12,413 bases of DNA from contig JASJBQ010000160.1 in assembly GCA_030066455.1 (NCBI GenBank), forward strand, positions 1 to 12,413, given 5' to 3'. Below are positions 7,159 through 12,413 of this stretch, one piece after another (position 1 is the stretch's first letter; the number at the start of each line of letters is the position of its first letter). The position numbers and the translations under genes are program-made. Under the pieces are notes generated by a model. The model made no database searches, had not been told where the DNA came from, and worked only from the letters and a program-made list of their open reading frames with translations. This DNA is from Desulfobacterales bacterium. Lineage in GTDB: Bacteria > Desulfobacterota > Desulfobacteria > Desulfobacterales > UBA5852.

Positions 7159-9099
7159 ATGCCCCACGTGACGTTTCTTCCCCACGAAAAAGCGATCGAA
7201 GTGCCTGCGGGCGACAGCCTGATCCGGGCGGCCATGGAGGCCGGTGTGCACATCAATGCCTCCTGCGGGGGTGACGGGGTCTGCGCCAAGTGCCGCATCC
7301 TGGTGGAGAACGGTGAGGTGGACGACGGGCTCTCCGATCGCATCAGCCCGGAGGATCAGGCGCAAGGCTACCGGCTGGCCTGCCAGGCCACGGTCACGGG
7401 CGAGGTCACCGTCCGCGTGCCGGTGGAGTCCACCATCGACGCCAGCGTGCTCAAACGGCAGGCGGCCCCTCGCAGCACGGCCCGGATCCACCAGCCCGAT
7501 TTTGATAGCCTTAAGGAGGAGGGGCTTTTCGTGCCGCCCGTGGAAGAGGTTTTGCTGGAACTTCCCGAACCCAGCGCCACCGACAACCAGCCCGACGCCT
7601 CCCGCCTGGTCAATTTCCTGACCATGAACCACGACGAACACCGGCTGGTGGTCCAGATGGCGGTCATCCGCAAATTGCCCGAGGCGCTGCGGGCGGATAA
7701 TTTCCGGGTGACGGCCACCCTGGCGCGGCCGGTGCAGCCGGGACGCAAGACCCATATCATCAACATCCAGCCGGGCGACACCACCGACCGCAACTACGCC
7801 ATCGCCATGGATATCGGCACGACCACGGTCTATGGTCAGCTGATCGACCTGATCAGCGGTGAGGTGTTGGCCGAAAGCGGCGATTTCAACGCCCAGATCA
7901 GCTACGGCGAGGATGTCATCACGCGGATCATGGCGGCCGAGAAGCCGGGCGGTCTCGACAAACTGCATGCCGTGGTCACGGAGACGATGAACACCATCAT
8001 CGCCAAGATCGTCAAACGCGCCGGTGTCGACGTGGACGACGTCAACGCCATCACGATCGCCGGCAACACCACCATGACCCAGCTCTTTCTCAGGGTCGAC
8101 CCGCGCCACATTCGGCGCTCGCCCTATGTCCCGGCCAGCAACATCTATCCGCCGCTGGACGCGGTGGGTCTTGGATTGGATCTTGGCGAGCACGCCGCCG
8201 CCCTGGTCTATCCCCAGGTGTCCAGCTACGTCGGGGGGGACATCGTGGCCGGCGTGATGGGCTCGGGCATGTACCGCACCGACAAGCTGACCCTTTTCAT
8301 GGACATCGGCACCAATGCCGAGATCGTGGTGGGCAACAAGGATTGGATGGCCTGTGCGGCCTGCTCGGCCGGCCCCGCGCTTGAAGGCGGCAACATCGAA
8401 TTCGGCATGCGGGCCGCCAAGGGGGCCATCGAGGACTTTTCCATCGACCCGTTGACCTTTGAGCCCATGATCCTGACCATCGGCAACGTGCGCCCCAAAG
8501 GCATCTGCGGCTCCGGTCTGATTACGACCGTGGCCGTCATGTTCGAGACCGGGGTGATCAACAACCTGGGAAAATTCGACCGGGATCTGGACACCCCGCG
8601 CATCCGGCAAAAGGAAAACGTTTACGAATACGTGCTGGCCTGGGCGGATGAAACCCAGGTGGGCCGTGACATCGTGTTGACCGAAATCGACATCGAAAAC
8701 CTGATCCGGGCCAAGGGGGCGATCTACAGCGGCTGCCTGACCCTGCTCGAGGAGGTGGGTCTGGGCATGGCGGATATCGAACAGATCTATCTGGCCGGCG
8801 GTTTCGGCAGCTATGTGGATCTCGAAAAGGCCATGACCATTGGACTCCTGCCCGAAACCGATCCACAGAAGGTGACCTATATCGGGAATGCCTCCCTTCT
8901 GGGAGCGCGCATGGCGTCGCTGACCAACCGCCTGCGTCAGGATGTGGTCACGGTAACCCGCATGATGACCAATTTCGAGCTCTCGGAAACGGCCTCCTAC
9001 ATGGACCATTACGTCGCGGCGCTCTTTTTGCCGCATACCGACCTCGACCAGTTTCCCAAACTCAAAACCCGCCTGGCGGCGGCAAAAGCAAATAGCTGA
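7159..9099 (+). CDS. acsV: RACo-type reductive activator of the corrinoid iron-sulfur protein (ferredoxin + ASKHA ATPase)
   Basis: A 646-residue protein that, by family, uses ATP and a [2Fe-2S] cluster to reduce inactive Co(II) corrinoid protein back to Co(I) in the acetyl-CoA pathway. The N-terminal ferredoxin domain (1-~95) has cluster ligands Cys36, Cys42, Cys45 and Cys75 in the plant-type C-x5-C-x2-C-x29-C spacing. A linker region (~96-210) follows. The ASKHA ATPase part (~212-646) shows phosphate-binding MDIGTTT (217-223), AGNTTMTQLF (301-310), a second MDIGTNAEIV (381-390), ICGSG (449-453) and AGGFG (546-550). The start at 7159 is supported by AGGAG at 7147-7151 with a 7-nt spacer. Homologues also reactivate corrinoid methyltransferases, but the CODH/ACS genes immediately downstream favour the corrinoid iron-sulfur protein as partner. 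The symbol follows clostridial acs cluster usage and is the least certain part. Confidence 0.9.
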   Translation: MPHVTFLPHEKAIEVPAGDSLIRAAMEAGVHINASCGGDGVCAKCRILVENGEVDDGLSDRISPEDQAQGYRLACQATVTGEVTVRVPVESTIDASVLKRQAAPRSTARIHQPDFDSLKEEGLFVPPVEEVLLELPEPSATDNQPDASRLVNFLTMNHDEHRLVVQMAVIRKLPEALRADNFRVTATLARPVQPGRKTHIINIQPGDTTDRNYAIAMDIGTTTVYGQLIDLISGEVLAESGDFNAQISYGEDVITRIMAAEKPGGLDKLHAVVTETMNTIIAKIVKRAGVDVDDVNAITIAGNTTMTQLFLRVDPRHIRRSPYVPASNIYPPLDAVGLGLDLGEHAAALVYPQVSSYVGGDIVAGVMGSGMYRTDKLTLFMDIGTNAEIVVGNKDWMACAACSAGPALEGGNIEFGMRAAKGAIEDFSIDPLTFEPMILTIGNVRPKGICGSGLITTVAVMFETGVINNLGKFDRDLDTPRIRQKENVYEYVLAWADETQVGRDIVLTEIDIENLIRAKGAIYSGCLTLLEEVGLGMADIEQIYLAGGFGSYVDLEKAMTIGLLPETDPQKVTYIGNASLLGARMASLTNRLRQDVVTVTRMMTNFELSETASYMDHYVAALFLPHTDLDQFPKLKTRLAAAKANS

Positions 9100-9140
9100 A
9101 TCATTTCGACAAACTAAACCCGATTTGCCGGATTCAGGTA

Positions 9141-9169
9141 TTGACAAAAAAACACGCGAAAGATAGAGC
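9141..9169 (+). promoter_or_regulatory. Possible sigma-70 promoter (TTGACA, weak -10)
   Basis: A perfect -35 hexamer TTGACA lies at 9141-9146, 42 bp after the RACo stop. At 17-bp spacing the -10 would be TAGAGC (9164-9169), only three of six matches. The strong -35 makes it worth listing; the poor -10 keeps confidence low. Confidence 0.3.
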
Positions 9170-9257
9170 AATAAATCCACGGGCTCATATCATTCCAGCC
9201 TTTGCAAAACCGCCGCAGAAGCTTTCGACGTTACTGTCGGCCCTGTTCCCCAGGCGA

Positions 9258-9285
9258 TCGACTTGCGCGAAAGTTTTTATATATT
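9258..9285 (+). promoter_or_regulatory. Possible sigma-70 promoter (TCGACT-16-TATATT)
   Basis: TCGACT (9258-9263, four of six to TTGACA) and TATATT (9280-9285, five of six to TATAAT) are 16 bp apart in the most AT-rich part of the gap. Transcription from here would give a leader of nearly 290 nt before cdhD containing the hairpins and palindromes below. Confidence 0.35.
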
Positions 9286-9337
9286 CAATTAGATGCAGGT
9301 ATTCCGCCATGACGGATCTCATGGACCGGTGTGTATC

Positions 9338-9365
9338 GAACGGAGGGGCACCGTTCTCAAAACGG
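9338..9365 (+). promoter_or_regulatory. Mutually exclusive stem arms (GAACGG / CCGTTC / AACGG)
   Basis: GAACGG (9338-9343) can pair perfectly with CCGTTC (9351-9356) around a 7-nt loop. The same middle arm, CCGTT (9351-9355), can instead pair with AACGG (9361-9365) around a 5-nt loop. Two alternative hairpins sharing one arm is the layout of attenuators and RNA switches. No U-tract follows, so transcription termination here is not supported; the function is unknown. Confidence 0.3.
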
Positions 9366-9435
9366 GGCGCAGCCATCCGCGCCGCGACCGAATAGAAAGC
9401 ACAAATCCAACAATTGAAAGGGGGGCTGCAGACAG

Positions 9436-9450
9436 ATCATTATTAATGAT
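9436..9450. promoter_or_regulatory. Perfect 15-bp palindrome, operator candidate 1
   Basis: ATCATTATTAATGAT has 7-bp arms around one central T (9443), perfect over its whole length, 130 bp upstream of the cdhD start. It is framed by GCTGC (9425-9429) and GCAGC (9452-9456), which could lengthen it into an RNA hairpin. It does not match the Fnr/Crp, CooA or Rex consensus sites as I remember them, so the cognate factor is unknown. Confidence 0.45.
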
Positions 9451-9477
9451 GGCAGCGGGCTCCGCCAGGAGACCGGA

Positions 9478-9488
9478 CATTAATAGTG
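9478..9488. promoter_or_regulatory. Imperfect palindrome CATTA-A-TAGTG, operator candidate 2
   Basis: This repeats the core of the upstream palindrome (CATTA-N-TAATG) with a single mismatch in the right arm. Its centre (9483) is exactly 40 bp from the centre of the first site (9443), close to four helical turns, which suits two dimers bound on one face of the DNA. Confidence 0.4.
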
Positions 9489-9567
9489 ACACGCACAGGA
9501 GAAAGAAAAAAGGTACCATTCACCAAGAGCTGAGGGAAAGTTCGGTTTATCGGCTCAACCCAGCGAG

Positions 9568-9575
9568 AAGGAGGT
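9568..9575 (+). promoter_or_regulatory. Ribosome binding site that fixes a TTG start
   Basis: AAGGAGGT is a near-perfect Shine-Dalgarno sequence. The AGGAGG core ends at 9574, five bases before TTG at 9580. The first in-frame ATG is codon 43, inside the conserved domain, so TTG is the start. Confidence 0.85.
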
Positions 9576-9579
9576 AAAA

Positions 9580-11142
9580 TTGGGCTTCGAATTTTTCAAG
9601 GAATCCTATGCCGGCAGCGTAAAGGAGATCTCCCTTGGTAAGGGAGACAGCGCGGTTACCGTTGGTGGCGAAACCTGCTATCCGTTCTACCAGTTCGAAG
9701 GAGAGATGCCTCACAAGCCCAGAATCGCGATGGAAATCTGGGATTCTGAACCCGAAGAGTGGCCCGAAAGCGCGTTGGCACCGTTCAAGGACGTGGTTTC
9801 GGACCCGGCCGCCTGGGCCAAAAAGTGTGTTGATGATTACGGGGCCGAGATGATCGTGCTGCAGCTGAAAAGCACCGACCCCAACGGTCAGGACGCAAGC
9901 CCCGAAGACGCGTCGGCCGTCGTGAAAAAGGTTCTGGCGGCGATCAATGTTCCGTTGATCGTCTGGGGAACCGCCAACCCCCAGAAAGACGAAGACGTCC
10001 TCAAGAAAATTGCCGAAGAAACCCAGGGCGAACAGCTGATCCTCGGCCCCGTGGAAGACAAGAACCACAAGGGGATCGGGGCGGCCGCCATGGGATTCGG
10101 TCACTCCCTTATTTCCTCATCCCCCATCGACGTCAATCTTGCCAAACAGGTCAACATCCTGCTTGAAAACCTCGGCATGCCCATGGACCGGGTGATTATC
10201 GATCCCACCACCGGCGGTCTGGGGTACGGCCTGGAGTACACCTACTCGGTCATGGAGCGCCTGCGCATGGCCGCGCTGAACCAGGGCGACGACAAGCTGC
10301 AGATGCCGATCATCAACAATGTCGGCAACGAGGTCTGGAAATGCAAAGAGGCCAAGCAGAGCGTCGACGAGGCGCCCACCCTGGGTGATCCCGAAAAACG
10401 CGGGATCATGATGGAGGCCGTGGCTGCGGTCAGCTATCTGGCCTCAGGCGCGGACGTGCTCGTCATGCGTCACCCGGAATCCATCCGCCTGACCAGGGAA
10501 TACATCGACCTGGTCTACAGCGGCGGTGTGGCCACCGATGTGGCGGCGGTCACCAAGCAACTGGACGATGTCGACATCGACCTGGCCGCCCTGGCCCCCG
10601 AGCCCGACCTGAAGATCGAAGAGGAAAAGAAAGCCGCCCCGGCGCCGGCCAAGAAGGCCGCTCCGGCCAAGAAGGCGGCACCGGCCAAGGCGGCTCCGGC
10701 GCCCAAGGCCGCGCCGGCTCCCAAGGCGGAAGCCGCGCCGGCCCCTGAGCCGGAAGCGCCCAAGGTGGATGCGGCGGCCGAAGCGGCGGCCAAGGCCGAA
10801 GCCGAAGCGGCCGCCAAGGCCAAAGCCGAGGCCGATGCCAAGGCCAAGGCCGAAGCGGATGCCAAGGCCAAAGCCGAGGCCGAAGCCAGGGCCAAGGCGG
10901 ATGCCGAAGCCAAGGCCAAGGCGGATGCCGAAGCCAAGGCCAAGGCGGCCGCGGCAGCTAAAGCCAAAATGGACACCGAGATCGACGAAATGCGTGCCCT
11001 GCGGGCCAAAGAACGCGAGAAGCTGGCGGCCGAGCGGGCCGCAGCCGAAAAGCAGGAAAAAACCCTCACGCCGGATGCGGTCCAGAAAAGCATGGTCGAA
11101 AAGCTCGTCGACAACGTCAACTGGGTCCACAAGCGCAGGTAA
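9580..11142 (+). CDS. cdhD: CODH/ACS complex delta subunit (corrinoid iron-sulfur protein small subunit) with long C-terminal extension
   Basis: A 520-residue protein. Residues 1-~335 are the TIM-barrel delta subunit, which with the gamma subunit forms the corrinoid iron-sulfur protein that carries the methyl group to acetyl-CoA synthase. Recognisable segments are PRIAMEIWD (47-55), [18 protein letters not shown] (86-103), [11 protein letters not shown] (154-164), [21 protein letters not shown] (207-227) and [10 protein letters not shown] (293-302). Known bacterial small subunits end near 310-330 residues. This one continues with an Ala/Pro/Lys linker (~340-395), eight tandem octads rich in Ala, Lys, Glu and Asp (400-463), a charged helix (~464-495) and a short non-repetitive tail ([16 protein letters not shown], then WVHKRR at the end). 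The start is TTG with a strong ribosome site. cooS follows after 58 bp, consistent with an operon. In bacterial nomenclature it would be acsD. The domain call is firm; the role of the extension is unknown. Confidence 0.93.
   Translation: MGFEFFKESYAGSVKEISLGKGDSAVTVGGETCYPFYQFEGEMPHKPRIAMEIWDSEPEEWPESALAPFKDVVSDPAAWAKKCVDDYGAEMIVLQLKSTDPNGQDASPEDASAVVKKVLAAINVPLIVWGTANPQKDEDVLKKIAEETQGEQLILGPVEDKNHKGIGAAAMGFGHSLISSSPIDVNLAKQVNILLENLGMPMDRVIIDPTTGGLGYGLEYTYSVMERLRMAALNQGDDKLQMPIINNVGNEVWKCKEAKQSVDEAPTLGDPEKRGIMMEAVAAVSYLASGADVLVMRHPESIRLTREYIDLVYSGGVATDVAAVTKQLDDVDIDLAALAPEPDLKIEEEKKAAPAPAKKAAPAKKAAPAKAAPAPKAAPAPKAEAAPAPEPEAPKVDAAAEAAAKAEAEAAAKAKAEADAKAKAEADAKAKAEAEARAKADAEAKAKADAEAKAKAAAAAKAKMDTEIDEMRALRAKEREKLAAERAAAEKQEKTLTPDAVQKSMVEKLVDNVNWVHKRR
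10777..10968 (+). repeat. Eight 24-bp tandem repeats coding Ala-rich octads within cdhD
   Basis: Residues 400-463 split into eight consecutive octads of pattern A-[ED]-A-x-A-[KR]-A-[KE]: for example AEADAKAK twice in a row, then AEAEARAK, then ADAEAKAK twice, then AAAAAKAK. The DNA repeats as 24-bp units built from gcc, aag, gcg and gaa-type codons. Alternating Ala with Lys/Glu predicts a long, continuous, charged alpha-helix. The in-frame 24-bp period makes the copy number liable to change by slippage or recombination. Confidence 0.85.
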
Positions 11143-11154
11143 ACAATCATCGGA

Positions 11155-11180
11155 AACGGTTCATCAAGTGATAATCCGTT
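11155..11180 (+). other. Intercistronic hairpin between cdhD and cooS
   Basis: AACGG (11155-11159) pairs with CCGTT (11176-11180), and inside them AUC/GAU arms (11163-11165 and 11170-11172) can extend the stem across mismatches. It lies in the 58-bp gap, just before the cooS ribosome site AGGAGG (11188-11193). No U-tract follows, so it is more likely an RNA stability or processing element than a terminator, if it matters at all. Confidence 0.3.
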
Positions 11181-11200
11181 CATGCTGAGGAGGAACCTCA

Positions 11201-12413
11201 ATGGCAGAAGCAAAAGATATCAAGAAAAAGGCCAAGAAAGTCAAAACGGCTGATCCCAAGGCATCCAGCATCGATGCCGCCACCCAGCAAATGCTGGCCC
11301 GCGCCCAGGAACTCGGTATCGAGACCGTGTTCGACCGGGCGGTCACCATGAAACCTTGCAACATCGGGCTCCAGGGCACCTGCTGCAAACAGTGCGGCAT
11401 GGGACCCTGCCGTCTGCCCCTGCCCAAGGACTACGACGAAGCCAGCGACGAGCGCAAAGGGCTTTGCGGCGCCACGGCCAATACGGTTGCCGCCCGTAAT
11501 TTCCTGCGCATGATCGCCGCCGGCTGCGCGGCCCACTCGGACCACGGCCGCAGCGTGGCCGAAGTTTTCCTGTCCGCGGCGCGCAAGGAGACGGATGCCT
11601 ATAAAATCAAGGACGAGCGCAAACTGCGCGAACTGGCCCCCCATCTGGGCGTCGAGACCACGGTGGAAGTGGACGGCGAGGTCAAGGACCGCGACAAGGA
11701 TGAGATCGCCCTGGAAGTGGCCGAGAAAGCCCTGGCCGAGTGGGGCAAAGCCGAGGGCGAGCTGGAATTCCTGAAACGCGCTCCCGGACCGCGTTACGAC
11801 ATCTGGACCAAGCAGGGGGTCAAACCCCGCAGCATCGACCGCGAGGTCGTGGACATCATGCACCGCACCCACATGGGCGTGGACCAGGACTACAAGAACC
11901 TGATGAAGCAGGGGGCCCGTGCGGCCCTGGCCGACGGCTGGGGCGGCTCCATGCTGGCCACCGAACTGCAGGACATCCTTTTCGGCACGCCCTATCCGCT
12001 GGTCTCCGAGGCCAACCTGGGCGTCATGAAGGAAGACATGGTCAACATCGTGATCCACGGTCACGAGCCGGTGCTTTCCGAGGTGATCGTGGAAGTGGCC
12101 CAGACCAAGGAGATGATCGACTACGCCAAGGAAAAGGGCGCCAAGGGGATTCAGCTCTCCGGGATCTGCTGCACGGCCAACGAGATCCTGCAGCGCCACG
12201 GCGTGCCTTTTGCCGGCACCTTCCTGCAGCAGGAACTGGCCATCACCACCGGCGCTTGCGACGCCATGGTGGTAGACGTGCAGTGTGTCTTCCAGAACCT
12301 GGCCAACGTGGCCAAGTGCTTCCACACCAAGCTGATCACCACCCATCCGATGGCCCGGATGGAGCAGGAAAACGTGGTTCACGTCGAATTCGACGAGCAC
12401 CATGCCTTGGAGG
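11201..12413 (+). CDS. cooS: Ni-dependent anaerobic CO dehydrogenase catalytic subunit (3' end outside window)
   Basis: The first 404 residues of the Ni-Fe-S CO dehydrogenase that interconverts CO2 and CO and, in the CODH/ACS complex, supplies CO for acetyl-CoA synthesis (acsA in acetogen nomenclature). The cysteine pattern is intact: Cys53 and Cys61 for the intersubunit D-cluster, and Cys62, Cys65, Cys70 and Cys89 for the B-cluster (TCCKQCGMGPC, then GLC). Of the C-cluster ligands, a His in HGHEP (286-290, probably His288), Cys324 in GICCTANE and Cys362 in VDVQCVFQ are present. The remaining C-cluster cysteines should lie beyond the window. The start ATG has AGGAGG at 11188-11193 with a 7-nt spacer. 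The N-terminus is Lys-rich (KKKAKKVK) before the conserved part begins near residue 25. The reading frame is open to the edge, so the gene is truncated only by the window. Confidence 0.96.
   Translation, partial: MAEAKDIKKKAKKVKTADPKASSIDAATQQMLARAQELGIETVFDRAVTMKPCNIGLQGTCCKQCGMGPCRLPLPKDYDEASDERKGLCGATANTVAARNFLRMIAAGCAAHSDHGRSVAEVFLSAARKETDAYKIKDERKLRELAPHLGVETTVEVDGEVKDRDKDEIALEVAEKALAEWGKAEGELEFLKRAPGPRYDIWTKQGVKPRSIDREVVDIMHRTHMGVDQDYKNLMKQGARAALADGWGGSMLATELQDILFGTPYPLVSEANLGVMKEDMVNIVIHGHEPVLSEVIVEVAQTKEMIDYAKEKGAKGIQLSGICCTANEILQRHGVPFAGTFLQQELAITTGACDAMVVDVQCVFQNLANVAKCFHTKLITTHPMARMEQENVVHVEFDEHHALE

Larger units (their letters stand above)
9100..9579 (+). other. 480-bp regulatory/leader region ahead of the CODH/ACS genes
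   Basis: This stretch is visibly richer in A and T than the flanking genes and carries no gene I can support. It holds two possible promoters (9141-9169 and 9258-9285), overlapping inverted repeats at 9338-9365, and paired palindromes at 9436-9450 and 9478-9488, all listed separately. I looked for a cobalamin riboswitch because the downstream product binds a corrinoid, and did not see its conserved boxes. No clear intrinsic terminator follows the RACo gene, so read-through from upstream is possible. Confidence 0.6.

Noticed and set aside
6223..9180. A 985-codon open frame on the minus strand opposite the RACo gene and the end of the CoA-transferase gene
   Set aside because: It is a shadow of GC-rich coding: the product is dominated by His, Gly, Asp, Val and Arg without motifs, while the plus strand carries unmistakable catalytic motifs across the same bases.
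9446..9577. A 43-codon basic leader peptide ending at TAA inside the cdhD ribosome site
   Set aside because: It has no ribosome binding site at a usable distance and its sequence lacks features of a regulatory leader such as runs of one regulated amino acid.
9100..9579. A cobalamin riboswitch controlling corrinoid-protein expression
   Set aside because: I searched by eye for the conserved B12-box-type sequences and did not find them.
10444..11213. Minus-strand frames opposite the cdhD repeats giving Gly/Leu/Phe- or Ala/Ser-rich repetitive proteins
   Set aside because: Their repetitiveness only mirrors the 24-bp repeats of cdhD; no start with a ribosome site or independent motif was seen.
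11198..12403. A 401-codon minus-strand open frame opposite cooS
   Set aside because: The plus strand encodes Ni-CODH with all expected cluster cysteines; the antisense product is His/Gly/Val-rich and motif-free.

Overview
The window (GC-rich, strictly anaerobic gene content) looks like a chromosomal piece of a Desulfobacterota/Deltaproteobacteria-type organism, probably a complete-oxidising sulfate reducer or relative that runs the Wood-Ljungdahl (acetyl-CoA) pathway. This rests on gene content and protein style: a Ni-dependent CO dehydrogenase, the corrinoid protein delta subunit, and a corrinoid-protein reactivase next to each other. The taxon is an inference.

Left part (1-4689, minus strand): a two-gene unit for a nuclease/ATPase pair of the SbcCD/Rad50-Mre11 class, in the variant usually called YhaO (metallophosphoesterase) and YhaN (long coiled-coil ATPase). 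The genes overlap by ATGA. yhaN runs off the left edge lacking only its extreme C-terminus. A non-coding stretch of about 520 bp (4690-5208) separates this unit from the divergent plus-strand genes.

Middle (5209-9099, plus strand): a CoA-transferase/acetyl-CoA hydrolase family protein fused to a C-terminal GNAT acetyltransferase domain, then, 72 bp on, a RACo-type ATP-dependent reductive activator of the corrinoid iron-sulfur protein (2Fe-2S ferredoxin domain plus ASKHA ATPase). The CoA-transferase half has Gln where the family has its catalytic Glu, plus other active-site changes.

A 480-bp AT-richer intergenic region (9100-9579) carries possible promoters, mutually exclusive hairpin arms, and two related palindromes whose centres lie 40 bp apart. 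It precedes the CODH/ACS genes.

Right part (9580-12413, plus strand): cdhD/acsD (corrinoid protein delta/small subunit), beginning at TTG and carrying a C-terminal extension of about 180 residues with an Ala/Pro/Lys linker and eight tandem 8-residue repeats, then cooS/acsA (Ni-CO dehydrogenase), cut off by the right edge at residue 404. Together RACo, CdhD and CooS cover CO2/CO interconversion, methyl-corrinoid handling and its repair. The CoA-transferase/GNAT fusion may act on, or sense, the acetyl-CoA made by this complex.
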